Source: Anoplolepis gracilipes (Eukaryota > Arthropoda > Insecta > Hymenoptera > Formicidae). Taken from it: a DNA stretch of 64,000 nt. The position numbers and the translations under genes were made by a program. Location: the NCBI RefSeq assembly GCF_047496725.1, contig NC_132978.1:7971001-8035000 (forward strand). Direction: 5' to 3'. The notes beneath the pieces are model-generated. The model was given only the letters and a program-made list of their open reading frames with translations. It was not told the origin of the DNA and ran no database searches. Below are positions 24,401 to 37,330 of the stretch, in pieces; within the stretch, counting starts at the first letter, position 1; every line of letters begins with the position of its first letter.

Positions 24401-27300
24401 AATCGTCGTTGCATAACGATGCAGTCCGCATCGTTCGTGCTTCCGGTCTCATGCGAGGCTTCTGAAGCGTCATTTCCGAAGTAACGAGCCATTACTCCCG
24501 GTCAGATTGAAGCCGAAGTTGCAGTATGTTTTTTCGATAATTACCAGCGCCATGTAGCCGTCCCTTCCACTACTATCACCTTCTACCCCGCAAACGCGAA
24601 CGAACATCTACCGCTAATATTAAATCAGGCGGCAAAAAAGTTGGCCGTTACTCCTGATATCGAGCGTCCAATTATCGCCAACGTTAAATCAGTTCGAAGC
24701 ATTGTTTTCGCCCGCGGAGAGGGCCCCTATTAAAAGTTAATGCATTTATCACATGACCTGCACCTCACGACACACATACAGATACATTCCCGCACACGCG
24801 CTCGCACCGATGGTTGTTAGGTTTTTAATGGATTTATGATTGAGGAGAGCGACCTAAAAAATTCTCAATCTCTATCGAGGGAGAGAGAAAACGGGGAGCA
24901 TCACAAATGAATACGGTTAATCTCGTTGCGACCCTTCATCATGAAGCAACCGACGCGCGGTGAGAAGATGAGAGGGATACTCGGCTTGCACTTCATCAGT
25001 CCGCCTTTCTTTTAATAAGCACATCGAGCTTTTCGTAGTATGGTCACCCACCCTCTTCTCTCTCTTTTTTTTATTTTTTCTTCTTTTCTTCCCGTTAAAA
25101 TGCGTTTCTAACCTTTCTACATTTATCACCGCCCACTGTAGCTTAAGCGGCAATTTTGTAGCGCGCTATGCATGTGCTTGCTTTAGTCATTCCCGTGCAA
25201 TCCCCTTAATGTGTACTTTTTCTCACTGTCATAATTGAGGAGCCGCTCGGAAAAGAAGAAGAAGAAAGAGAAGAAGGGAGGAGGAGGAAGCCGCGGCACT
25301 ATCCCTGGGAATGTTCTTCTCTCATAAATTCCAACCTTATGCCTCGCAAGTACGCGCCTTTGTACCTTGGTACGCTTCGTGTTACGATATTAGAAAAAAT
25401 TTTCACGATTTTTCATGTGCCTCCAACACCTTGTACTGCACCAAGGTGTACCTACTATTCCATACTTTTGCCTAATCCGCTGACATAATTTCATTGTCGA
25501 GAGTGTATTTTAATTAACTTATTTTCCACGTCATTTATAACATTACATAGTAACTCGAATTGTGCTTAAAAGGATCACAAATACCACCTATTTGACAATA
25601 AGTTGACAATAAGTTAAACTTCTATTTTTAAAGAATTTTCATAATTAATTAAAAGAGTCGTAATATTATTTATAGTAGTAATATTATAAACATAGTTAAT
25701 CATCTTATATCGTGATTAAGAAGAAGTAATAAATAAGATACACGAGATATAATTAATATCTATCACTAAGAAATATATAATAATTAAGTCATGCTAGCTA
25801 AAAGAAATATATATATTGATATTAATTTATTCAAAAACACAAAATATTAAAAATTTGTTGCAATTCTTAATAAACGATATTTGTTGAAACATTTTTCAAC
25901 ATTTTACAATATGTTTTCAAAAGAATTCAGAGTTTTTAGAAATTATAGTTTTATAAGTAATATATTATTTATAATAAAAATGTAGAACTTTTTTTCAACG
26001 ACTATTTAATTTTGCATAAGATTGTCTAGAAAATATTCGTTCCGCTCGTACCGTTTGTACCGTTGAAATATTAATCCGATATTTCGAAATAAAATACATT
26101 TAGTCTTCTTCCTAAAGAATTTCAACTAAAAATAATCTTTCAACAGGCGGCAATCATGTTAAATTGAAAGTAAATATCTCGCGATATCTTGGCAGCTTTT
26201 TAATAAGTTTTAATAAGCTGAACGAATAACTAATTATATTGCTTTTATCTTTAGTTTCGCCTTTATTTGGCATATCTTCAGAGTGGCGTTTAATTCCCTT
26301 TAAACAAATTTTCAATTCGACGGACTTATAGTAAAATTTTCATTAGGTGAAAGATAGGACAAGTTCGTGATAGGCAAACTACTTCGTCTTACACTTCTCA
26401 AGATGGCATATCTTAAAATTTATTACGAATATAACATTACACCATTATATTATCTTTCTACAGAGATGGCCCTTTCTACGATACGATTCATTTCTTCTCA
26501 TCTTTAAAAACTTCTAAAGATATCACTTGTAAAAAAAATTTGAAGAAAAACGTACCCTATATAGATTCCAATTATCAGATTTATATTCTGCTAAGATATG
26601 ATATTTAAATTATTTTTCCGATATCAGCGAACGATTAATCGTGATTAATAAATCATGTACGAATTGAAATACGTTTTTAATTATCTTTCAACTTCTTTAG
26701 ATTTATCGTGGCAAAACTGTTCTACAACTTTTCGCAATTACAATCGAACGCTTTAGCGACGATTTGTTCGTCGACAATTAGTGAGAAAACAAGCGAACAT
26801 GAACCCGCATGATTACATCCAGTTTGATCGCTTGACGCATCATTGGCATCGTCGTCGCCATCGTTGTCACCATCGTGCTTTTTCCTCATTCCCTCATCTT
26901 TGACATAGTGATCGGCTCGTCAAGTCGGCTCGTTCAATCTCGAGCTCTCTTTCTTCCGCTCGTCAGCCGGTCGAGCACCAAAAAGGAGGACGTTTTGACC
27001 GAGACGTTTTATCGAGGAGCGAGCTGCCCGATCGACAATATCTCGACAATTCACCCTCGAGGGCAACGCTGCCGATTCTGTTCGTTCTCCTCCATCACTA
27101 TCTCTCACGTCCTCCATAACCATGTCCTTTCTCTCTCTTCTTTTTTTTTCTCTTTCTCGCTCGTTCTTCATATTTTTCTTCGTTTTATTTTTCCCCGGAA
27201 GGAAAACCGGCAGCCCGTGGCTGTCGCGTATTCGCGCCTCCCACTTTTCCGGCGCGACGGTCCGCATGTATCAAAGATACATAATAAATTGAATATTATA
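24401..27300. other. GC-richer patch (24.4-25.4 kb), then AT-rich DNA
   Basis: No domain-bearing frame. The GC-richer sequence at 26750-27300 leads into the candidate promoter A region. Confidence 0.4.
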
Positions 27301-27361
27301 TCCAACGACGCGAACGATAGGGTGAGAAAGAGACTAAGATGAAAAGGGAGAGAGGGAAAAG

Positions 27362-27403
<42 letters not shown>

Positions 27404-27426
27404 AGAGGAGAGAGGTAGAGAGAAAG
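27362..27426. repeat. (GA)n tract upstream of candidate exon A
   Basis: About 19 uninterrupted GA units plus degenerate GA, ending about 125 bp before the TCAGT initiator-like motif. Confidence 0.85.
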
Positions 27427-27550
27427 AAGAAAAGCGACACCATATAGTCCTGCGGGCCTGCGCCATGCGGGTAGAGCGCTTCCCATCACGGCGAACGTCC
27501 CGACGCCGCTCTCTCGACTCGCTCGACGACGCGGCCAACTCGACGCAGTC

Positions 27551-27771
27551 AGTACACGCGTCTCGACGTCCGGGGATGCGTCCGTCGACGGAGATATAGT
27601 TTCGTCGCGCGAACCGACGAATCGTCAATCGCCCGGGGTGTCATTTCTGTCGGAAAACGTGTAAAATCCGCGAAAAAAAAGAAGAAAAAAAGTGTGAGAG
27701 GAAAGGATATACGCGCGTATGGCGCGTCGTGTCATACTCCTGCTACTATAATGCTACACTTTTTTCGCGAG
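27551..27771 (+). promoter_or_regulatory. Candidate promoter and untranslated first exon A
   Basis: An arthropod-type initiator (TCAGT at 27549-27553, preceded by gcag) sits in a CpG-rich stretch just downstream of a (GA)n tract at 27362-27426. The GC-rich sequence continues to an acceptable donor, CGCGAG|GTAATA, with exon end at 27771, and base composition drops sharply to AT-rich right after it. Splicing from here to 34441 would remove 6.7 kb and put the ATG in a GAGA-ATG context. No TATA box or good downstream promoter element was seen at the expected spacing. This is inferred from composition and signals only. Confidence 0.27.
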
Positions 27772-28763
27772 GTAATATTCTTCGACGAAATTATTGAAAT
27801 TTTTTTTTTTATAAAATTTCAGATAATGAAATAATTGATTTTAAATTATGCTTTTTGTTAAATGCCGTGATGTAATTCTTAAAGATGTAAATTCTTTTGG
27901 TCTGATCGAAGTGAATTTAATGTCTAAATAACAACTGTCAACATTGTGATGATATAAGCGCGAGTGGTCTTTGCAATTTTTTGACTATACATTATGTGTG
28001 CCTGGTGTAAAATTGGAATAAAAGACAAAAGAGTTTTGCCCACGTTAATTCATCAATTACAGTGTAATTGCATTCTTTTTACGTGATAAGTTGTCCCGGT
28101 ACAGAATATAGCACAGCTAGAAATCTCAAATAAAAATCGGTCGACGCGAACACGCGTAAAACCGATGTTACTGCAACGTTAACGTAAACGATATTATTAA
28201 AAGGACATTTTGGAGCATTTTACGCAAGATGTGAGTTATCGCGCTATATTTCACATTTATGCGTGGGTGCTGTACTTTAGATATTTTTTTTATCCCATTA
28301 TGACCTGCATACCGAGCATGTTTCTCGTATGACAAACAGAGAAGAAAAGTTTGCGAGAAATAGAAAGATGCGCTTATATATAACACTTTGTATAAGACAA
28401 AATTTACAAATATATTTAATGGCGAATTTATATTCTTTGAAGGGAAGAGATAAGTTTTAAATTATTATTATTAAATAATTGTTAAATTATTATTAAACTT
28501 AAAATTGTAAATTTATAAGAATATAAATTTATTGCTTATAAAAAGTTTTAAATAATAAATCCGGAATTTGACACAATCTGGCCATTTATAATAATATTCG
28601 AAATTTGTCGCTAATATGATTATCTAATTTTTATATCATCATAATCATTAATCATATTCGGCTAGATTTGATTATATGTGTATGAAAATAAATTATTATA
28701 AAAGTAAGATTATATTGCACCAAATTTAGATACTATAATACATATGTATATACTCATATAATC

Positions 28764-28766
<3 letters not shown>

Positions 28767-28822
<56 letters not shown>
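28767..28822. repeat. (TA)n microsatellite
   Basis: About 28 TA units. Confidence 0.9.
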
Positions 28823-28824
<2 letters not shown>

Positions 28825-28825
28825 C

Positions 28826-28889
28826 AGATCTTTTTATAACTAATTATATATATTTACATTTCTAACCATACTATACATATTTTTCTCGG
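28826..28889 (+). repeat. Diverged partial copy of the 54-kb palindromic element
   Basis: The stretch from agatctttttataa through tatatttacatt to ttttctcgg aligns by eye with 54042-54095 with a few gaps. It directly follows a long (TA)n tract (28767-28822), as the 54-kb copy has a (TA)n run in its left arm. A matching left arm is not evident here, so this is a fragment or an expanded and eroded copy. Confidence 0.3.
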
Positions 28890-31542
28890 GTAAAAAATAA
28901 GCTTTTAATGATGATATCGCGTAATACACGAAATGTATGCATTATCGAATATTTCATCTAGAAGCATTAAAAATAAATTCTTGTAAAAAAAAATTACATT
29001 GCATTCATTTAGATAAATTTAAAAAAACTGAAAAAAGTACAATATCTAGAGAAAAAAATTAATCATAAAAAAATATTAAGATTAATTTATCAAGTAGAGA
29101 TATAATCCCAAATGAAAGTAATTATATTAATATTTATCCGATTGTGCAAATCTTGAAATATTAAATAAATATAAATATTTCTCAGAAGCAAATATAACAA
29201 TAAAGAAACTATCCAGAAAATTTTAATTATCAAACAATTTGTAAACATTAAACATATATTATACATATACTTTTTTTACATCTTTCGATATTCATATAAT
29301 TTAATGTATCCTTATAATGATGTAAATGTTGCACAATATGATTATACAAATTCGTTACAAAACATTTAAAGCAATTCTATTCAAATGAAATGATATTTAT
29401 GCACGATTTGCTTCATACTCGAATTAAACCATTTCTGTACAATGCCGACCATTCATAAAGTAGACATATGTCTGTCTACGATATTATATGCTGGAATTAT
29501 TCTTCGCATTATGAAAGAGAGTCAGAGAGGGAGAGAGCGATTTGGTGCGGTGCAATAGCTGGAATAAATCATTCAGGAGTGATATAACGTCGTCGGTATG
29601 AGGGATCGCAGATCGCGGGGATCTCCGACGCGGCGGGCGAAATCAAATCCAGCGCATTTGACGGAGTATATTATCATAAGAAAAAAGATTATTGAGAACC
29701 ATCCCGCTGAAATAAAGTCTCTCAGTAAATTGATCAGCCGTCCGGGAGTTTTTCCGCAACGTCGTTTTGAACGCGATTAACTGGGTTCGGATGCGATTTT
29801 TCGAACGACACGATCAATTTATCGAGCGAGGATCAACGAACGACTATTGCAGGGAACGACAGTTTAAACCCGACGACTAAACTGGTAAATTCTTTCGTCG
29901 TATATCGCTTTTTATATTTTCTATTCATATTCACGCGATAGAGATCAATGTCACACACTTTGGGTTGGCATCTCCCTCCCGTGTTTAGCGTCGTCATTTC
30001 ATCATATTTTATAGCAATCGTTATTATCTGCCAAATCGTGTATTGATCGTGATATGGAACGGTAAATTGTTCACATGCAAATATTACAGAAATTTTAAAT
30101 TAAAATTTGGTCCAAACAAAAAAAAAGGTTATTACGAGTAAGAAACTTACTAAAATGTTGAACATGTCTTCCTGCTGAATATGAGTTTCAGAACTATATA
30201 TACTACGAATTTGCCATTTTTATTTGAAAGTTCTTTTTCTTTTAAATTTTAAACAAAAAAGATATCTAATATGAAAAAAAAAAATGAACCTTACCATATT
30301 AAATGATAAAATTGAAAGCAGAAAATGGTGTCAATTACCTATATCCGCAATCGATAATTTTATTGCTTTATTTTTTCTTTTTTTATATTTTTTTATATTT
30401 GTTTGAAAATATGTAATATCATACGCTAAATATGATTGACTTTATAAAGTTACACTCATATTTTAGGAGCAGAAATATACGAATATACATATATTCAGTT
30501 TCTGTCAAAATTATAGAAGAATATATCATATTATTTTATATCATTAACCACATTTTTTATTATAAATGATTTTATCTATATTCATAAAAATACTAATAAT
30601 ATCTGCTATATTTGAATATATGTGTGTATATGAGTATTCGTGCACGCAACTATAATAATTGAAGCGTTTTTTTTAAAAATAGCTTTTCAAAATTGTGAAA
30701 TAGAATATTTTCAACGGAAACGTTTTCGAGATAGACTATTTTAACGGAATCTTATTACTTGCTTTTTTCATACAAAGATAGTTTTTGTAGAATATTTTAC
30801 TACTATCTGAATGTACGACCAATGGCATTTATCTCCTGGTATAATTTTGAAATTTTTCAGATTTTTGATAAGGGCTGTTTTTGTAAGAAACGTTTCAATT
30901 CCGATTCTGTCTCTTTCTACTACACCTTAAATTAAAAAAAAAAATTTCTAGCATATTGAATAAAGGACTTAGAAGAAACGTATGTACGGAGCTTCTCGCT
31001 TGTGCTAATCCTTTTTTCGGAAAATTCTGAAATTCCAGCAGTGAAACGAGAGAACAGGAAACTTTCACAGTCATTATTCCACAGCGAGAAGTAAATTTAC
31101 GTTCGCGGGAGGAAAATTTGGTCGCATATAAATCTTCGCGATTCGTGTTTCTCGTTTAGCGTTTCTCGGATTTTAGCATTTTCCCAAACGCGGTTTTTAT
31201 CGCATTTCTGCATTGTAGGATTGGTATTCTGCATCGGCACTAACATTTGCCTGTTCTTTCAACAGCGATTGTTTGTGAAAGCAAGCAAGCCGCGATTGTA
31301 AATACGCTTAAGAATATAAAAAGTATTTTACTTGTATAATGACGTGTTGTGTTTTTAATGAATGTTGGATATTACCAATTTCTTCATAGTAGACAGTTTC
31401 CAATAATGATGAAGATCGGACTTAATAGACGCAAAGCTTTTACTTCGTGTTTTGCAGAATTTTATTTTCTTAGTAGACGATTGTAACAGTGAGATGTTGT
31501 AACATCAAAAATAAATAGAGAGAAACAAAGGAAAGAGACAAA

Positions 31543-31605
31543 GATAGATAGATAGAGATAGAGAGAGAGAGAGAGAGAGAAAGTGAGAGAGAGAGAGAGA
31601 GAGAC
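31543..31605. repeat. (GATA)n/(GA)n microsatellite
   Basis: Three gata units then GA runs. Confidence 0.85.
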
Positions 31606-32899
31606 AGGATTAAACAGCAAAAATGCACGCCAATAATATAGCGAGTAAATTGATGAATCGTGATAATAAAAATTCAATAAAAGCGTAGAAGAATAAAAAA
31701 ATGCATTCAATCAAAAGGACACGGGAATAGACAGAAAAAATATTTTTAGAAAGAAAGATATCGAGAGCCGCGGAAATTACAGCAGCGGAAATGGAGCGAG
31801 AATTAAACTCCGTGGCGCGGATTAAAATATTTTCACGCGGCGATAATTGAGGAATAAAAGATTTTCGCCATACTCGAATAAATCAGGCCCTCTTCGGCGC
31901 GCGCGACGTCGGATTTCTCTCTTCCGTATCTTATCGAATCGAGATGCTGCCGAGAGATATACGTGCTGTTCTTAGATGGAACGCGAAAGTATTTCATCCG
32001 TATCGTAGAAAATTCATAAAAATAAAAAAGAAAATAATAAAAAGCAGATATCTGGAGCTAAGATAAGATGCTTGAATTTATCGCCTAAGATCGATCGCGA
32101 TCGAGATACGTCGTGACTTTACTTTACCAAGTGTACCGCTGAGGATTAAAGTCAAAGAGGCGAGAAAGTAGAAGACATCGAGACCAGAAATAAAATATAG
32201 AAATAAAATCTTTCGATCCAAAATATTTTTTTACGCGCAAATAACTGAACGCATCAGGAAGATTTTCACTCGGCTGGGGGAGCTAAACTCGAGCTCAACA
32301 GCTTGGTCCCAGGTTTTTCCTTTGGCTTCTATCAGATAAAATTGCAAGAGGAGAAGCTGCTTCTAAAGAGTCGAGAAGTAAAAGAACCCTCAGGGAGGTA
32401 TCAGTCGGGAAGTAAGCCCGAAATTAAGAGCTGGAGGAGACGAGTGGTGGAAACGACAGCGATGAAAATATATATATATCCCAACAGTGATATTCGAAAA
32501 TGAGAATATTCCCGTGCGATACAAAAATGGCAAGAGTAGTCAACGGGATATAATATCATGGATATTTCTTGACCAAGGAAGGGATCAGAAATGGGGGAAT
32601 CTTTCGAAATCACGATGCTTTCGCCGAGAGATCTTTCACTTCGTCTCGACTCGCGAGGACCATCGATCACGCGTAAGGGAGATAGGACAAAGAGCCCATA
32701 ATCTGACATCAGCGCGCGGAAAGAGGGACGATGGAGAGCGAAAAAAAAGGAGAAGGCTCTCGAAGAAGAGAAAGGATAACGAGGGAGTTACAGAGAGAGA
32801 TAGAACGAGAGAAGAAGGGTTTTCATTTAGTCCTGTCGTAAATAAGAACAAACGGTTACTCGCGGCATATAAGCACAGCGAGGAGAAGCGCTAAATTCC

Positions 32900-33342
32900 A
32901 CCTCGTGCACAGACTAAAATCTTCGCCACTAAACGGCCGAGATAGTTATTTACGAGATAGCGTAAAGTATAATTGTCCCGTTCGCGTTTCTTCGAACAAC
33001 GACGACGAGCGATCGCTTTTTCCAAGATGTAGGATATATGATCCAAGTCCGATGAAACACTTTGGCGACCGATTCTTCCCGAGCACGTACATTACATGGA
33101 ATTGCTGTGAACTTAGTAGCGTTTATACGTCGCTTGACAAATGTATCGATCGAAAGGAGACAGAGAGAAGCGCGCAAAACAACGAAAAAAGAGGCTAAAA
33201 GAGACACAAGAGAGTACGGAGAGTGTGAGGAAAGTTCTCGCACACGTTAACCAGTTCGCCCGCCTTCGGCGGTTCGAGAATAGTTGGAGGCAGCCTCATC
33301 CCCTGAAAGTTTCGTTTTCTCGCGATAGGCACGGCCGATTAA
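32900..33342 (+). promoter_or_regulatory. Candidate promoter and untranslated first exon B
   Basis: A TATAAG sequence lies at 32868-32873 in purine-rich, CpG-containing DNA. About 470 bp later there is a strong donor, TTAA|GTGAGTC, with GT at 33343-33344, after which the sequence turns AT-rich. Splicing to the acceptor at 34440 would give a 1.1-kb intron and an AAA-ATG start context, which is favourable in insects. The transcription start is not identified; the given start is about 27 bases after the TATA-like motif. It competes with candidate A, and both could be used. Confidence is low. Confidence 0.25.
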
Positions 33343-33484
33343 GTGAGTCGTTCATCTATTTTTTACTTTTAATTTAATTTATAGTTTTCAGCTCTTATAT
33401 GTTTTTATTTTATTTTAAGTCTCTCTACTCTTTCAACCTCTTAAAATTGTTATTATTTTATTAATTTCTTTCTTTTTCTCTTTC

Positions 33485-33505
33485 TTTTTTTTTTTTTTTT
33501 TTTTT
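33485..33505. repeat. Poly(T) tract
   Basis: 21-base T run after a CT-rich lead. Confidence 0.85.
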
Positions 33506-34130
33506 GTCGCGTTGTTACACTGCGAACAATGGTACAGTTGATCATTAATATTGTATATATCTTAATAACCTTTTAAACAATTTTATTTCGAGATGTAATA
33601 TAATTTTTTAATTATTTATCTCTACATTTTATTTCAAATTTCATAACAATAGTAGAATTATAAATATTTGTTAAATTTCAATAATATGTGCAGAAGAAAA
33701 ATATTGCACGAGATGTAATATAATGATTTCAAAAATATTTTTGAAATTATAAACTCTAGTGTCTCAATATCAATAATACATAATATTATTTTATTAAAAT
33801 TAGCTTTTAAAATGTATCAATAAATAAAATATATTTTATATAGTTTTTGCATATAAATATATATGTAAAAACACAAAAACTTTTTTAAACAAATTTATAA
33901 TTTTCAAAGGATATTTACATAATTCTCTATGCATAAAACTAACTTTAACTCGAATATTAAAAGCAATCCTTCAATCCTTTTAAAATATAATATATAATAT
34001 AAAGCTTCGCGTTTGAATATATCTTTAAATAACCATTGTTTACTTTAATACATAAATTCAAACATTGGAATAATTCGCAAACATTTCACGAATATATTAT
34101 CATTCGGCTTCAATTTGTTGCTCTTTCATG

Positions 34131-34163
34131 ATTAATTAATTAATTAATTAATTAATTAATTAT
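34131..34163. repeat. (ATTA)n tetranucleotide array
   Basis: About eight head-to-tail ATTA units lie about 280 bp upstream of the leader exon. Each junction makes TAATTA, the homeodomain core, so it is either a plain microsatellite or a dense binding platform. Confidence 0.8.
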
Positions 34164-34314
34164 TTACGTACGTTTGAATTTTAATAATGCTATATATCAG
34201 AGTAGGAGTCTGTCATATACATTGTATTGTATTTTACAACAATTATCATTAGTTAATCGGACTTAAATACAATAAGTGTCATTTGTACGAGATATTTCCT
34301 TGTACAAATATCCA

Positions 34315-34315
<1 letters not shown>

Positions 34316-34364
<49 letters not shown>

Positions 34365-34380
34365 AGAGACAGAAAGAAAA
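34316..34380. repeat. (GA)n tract just upstream of the leader exon
   Basis: The GA run lies 60-125 bp before the acceptor at 34440. Translated, it produces the Arg/Glu stretch of the spurious in-frame extension upstream of the real ATG. Confidence 0.85.
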
Positions 34381-34440
34381 ACAAGACAGGGAAGAGCACG
34401 AGTTTGTTATTATCGTTCAGCTTTTCTTTCGTTCTTTCAG

Positions 34441-34574
34441 AATGAGGGTGGCACGGCTATTACTGTGCTGCGTACTTCTCGAAGACTACAGCACCAATCT
34501 CGGTGGAACGGCAATTACCAGTGACGCCATGCGCCAGGACGGTCCCTCGTCCGCGACGAATCCGACGCTATCAG
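34441..34574 (+). CDS. Start-codon/leader exon of a DIP-like immunoglobulin-superfamily gene
   Basis: This exon encodes the N-terminus of a secreted or surface Ig-domain protein. The ATG is at 34442-34444, one base after a strong acceptor (pyrimidine run ending in ttctttcag at 34440). That placement argues that the exon is internal and that an untranslated exon lies upstream. Residues 1-13 read MRVARLLLCCVLL: a basic n-region and a short hydrophobic core, as in a signal peptide. A polar Ser/Thr/Asn-rich linker follows to residue 44. The exon ends at 34574 with CAG|GTACAT, leaving one base of the next codon (phase 1). Joined to the exon at 55011, the split codon becomes Asp and the frame runs on into an Ig domain. 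The same frame is open upstream to 34283, but that part is GA-repeat translation and is taken as intron. The hydrophobic core is only about eight residues, so the cleavage site is uncertain. Assignment to DIP rests on the downstream exon. Confidence 0.72.
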
Positions 34575-35837
34575 GTACATAGCTGTACATATACATACTC
34601 ATCTGCATATTGTCGGTTTCTTTCCTCGCTCCCCCACGTCGCAGAGACTCCCCGTGACGTTAATGGCACGCGCCGAGGAATGTGCGCGAACAAATATCCC
34701 GTATTACCGCCGGAAATAGAAAAATAAAGGACACTCGTCGCTCCAAGTCTTTTAGTTTCTCTCTCGGTTCTGCACGATAAACATTGATAATCAGAAAAAA
34801 GACACCCACCCTCAAATCTATCTTTCGTCTTATGTACAGTAAGGTTCGTAAAATTATTCGTTATACACAAATGATCTCATGCATAAATTATGACTTGTAT
34901 TCGATGTGAATACAAATTACCTTTCATCACTTTACATAATTTAGAAATTGAGATTAGTTTACAATGTAAAAGATAAAGAAAATGAACCTTATCACACTGT
35001 TTCATACACTACAGAGCGTTATTTAAACAAAATTCACTTAATTAATATTTAACATCTTTTAATATGTATGTTTGTTATAAATAATATTGTAACAAATATT
35101 TCTGCCACATTATTTAATTGATAAAATTTGATAAAATTTTAATAAGAATGATTTCAATTAATTCCTTAAGTGTTAGATATTTCTGCTAATCGCTATTAAA
35201 ATTTAATCTATATAAAAAAAGAAAAATATTCAATATATTAATATGTCAAGCTAAAATATATGGAAAGAATCTGTTTTTAATATATTTAAATTAAACATAA
35301 ATCTTAATTTTGTTTTTCTGAATTATCACTTTAATCCCAGTGACTTATAGGTTTGCTCCAAATATACATCATTTTTCAATTATTTGAAAAATCGCATGAT
35401 TTTACTCGTGCTAATGATAGAGCGTATTTGACCGGCAATGATCGAAGGGTTTCTTTACGTTACGTATCAAGTCGTAAATAAACGCTGTAACGTCACATGT
35501 TTCCGACACGAGCGGATATCTACTCCGCGACGTCTGAAGGGCTTTCCCGCGGAGCGTATAAAGCTTTGTGAAAAATCTGAATAATGCATTGTGAAATATT
35601 ATCTATACGTGGCGGATTTATACGGTGTTGCCTCGGCGATACGTTGTCTGCCTTTATCATAAAGCCCGATAATGTTTGGCGAAGAAAAGAAGAAAAATAA
35701 CCCTACACCAATCTCGATTCGATGTGTAAGAACACAGTTTTAACAGTTTGAAATAAATAAGAGCAACCATCGAATAAATCAACTCTTATTTTATATATAA
35801 ATAATCACAACAAAAACTTAATATTGTATTTTTTCAG

Positions 35838-35843
<6 letters not shown>

Positions 35844-35873
<30 letters not shown>
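35844..35873. repeat. (GA)n microsatellite
   Basis: About 14 GA units in the large intron. Confidence 0.85.
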
Positions 35874-35875
<2 letters not shown>

Positions 35876-36555
35876 GAAAAGAAAGAAACAAAAGAAAATT
35901 CTTATTTCAATGCACTTACAATAAACTACATTGAGCATAAATACAATGCAAGACATATGCGCTTCTCATATTTGCAAATAGATAATATAAACAGCTTTTC
36001 GCAAATTCCCCAAAAGCCCCATTGTCATTTCACTTTTGACTCTGCATCAATTTCCCGAATTGCCGCTGAAAACCATAACATCAACGTAAGCTTGAAAATA
36101 CCTGAATTTAGTTTAATGGGTAAATACGTCATGATATAAGGGCATAGTAGATACGTCGTGAGTTTATAAAGCTCACGAGACACTTCAAAGAGTGTATAAT
36201 GACCGCGTTGACGTTGAATTTAGTAGAGAGAATTTGTCGAGCAAAACTCGATGTATGCGGATTTCATTGCCATTTATTTTTGCGGATTGTTCATAAGTCG
36301 CGGCTTACACGCCGTCAGAGATCACCTTCGTTTTTTCTCTCTTTCGTAGTTGTGTAGCCAGGAACGCATTACCTGCCGCGATATTTTATAAAGTTAATCG
36401 CCAGTGCATTTACAGATACGCGGCTGGAAAATCTATGCGTGAATTGAATGTATGTACACGATTCTCTTTTTTAATCGCCGACATTTGGAAAAAAATAATA
36501 TAAACAACAGTGTTTTTCACATGAAAATATAAATTATAATATCTTCGCGAATAAT

Positions 36556-36588
36556 AAGAAGAGAAGAGAGAGAGAGAGAGAGAGAGAA
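36556..36588. repeat. (GA)n microsatellite
   Basis: About 15 GA units, 300 bp before a GC-rich patch. Confidence 0.85.
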
Positions 36589-36869
36589 AAATAAAAAGAT
36601 AAAATTAAAATTATTATTTATAAAGTTTAATTATATCTATTACATTTGTAATATTGATGTGTATACTATTTTAATAAATTATTTATGTTATTAATTAAAT
36701 GTTTACTTTTAAATTATTCTGTAGAAGATAAAAATCAAGTAAAAATGATTTTACATTTGCCATATTCTTACCAAGAGAAACTTTACCAAGGAGACTTTTT
36801 GTCACGCGTATCTTACCGTTCGGTAGCGTCAAAACGCAAAATGGTCCGAAACGTAAAATAACGAAGAAA

Positions 36870-37330
36870 CTACACGAAACTTTATCCAAGTGGTCGCGAG
36901 ACGAGAAAACTAAACGCAGGAGCGAGAGAAGAATGGAGCCGCAGAGAGAACGTTGTCGTTGGCGGGAGATCGTCGTCGCGTCCGAAGTTGAAGTGGTTCT
37001 AACCGGCCCGGCATTGCGACCCGGTCCATGCCGGTTAGTTCGCCAAGTTTTTCCTTTGAGGATGAAAGATATTAATTAAACTGTCACAGACACGGTACCC
37101 TGCGCCCGCGCGCGCGCGCGCGAAACCCTGCCCAACTTTATTTCGCCACTTACAAGTTTACCACTTAGGTGCGCCAGCGTACGCGAGCAGGCAGGCGGAC
37201 GGCAAGTCATCTTTTTACGACTCTAACGCGTGATATTTATGCGCACGATAGAGAACAGACGGCATCACGACAAGTCACGCGAAACCGTGACATGTCGCAT
37301 GCAAAAGGATTGGCCAATTATGCGCCAGCA
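36870..37330. other. GC-rich intronic patch with a hairpin and (CG)n tract
   Basis: CpG-dense sequence containing inverted CCGGCAT (37008-37014) and ATGCCGG (37028-37034), and an alternating CG tract at 37107-37122. No domain-bearing frame. Candidate regulatory DNA only. Confidence 0.35.
37107..37122. repeat. (CG)n tract
   Basis: Eight CG units; potential Z-DNA. Confidence 0.85.

Larger units (their letters stand above)
27772..32480. other. AT-rich DNA, probably 5' intron or upstream region
   Basis: Contains a long (TA)n at 28767-28822, a GA/GATA tract at 31543-31605 and a small GC-richer patch at 29520-29900. No exon recognised. Confidence 0.45.

Noticed and set aside
34283..34441. In-frame N-terminal extension of the leader exon
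   Set aside because: It is GA-repeat sequence followed by a polypyrimidine tract and acceptor; the ATG at 34442 followed by a hydrophobic leader is a better start.
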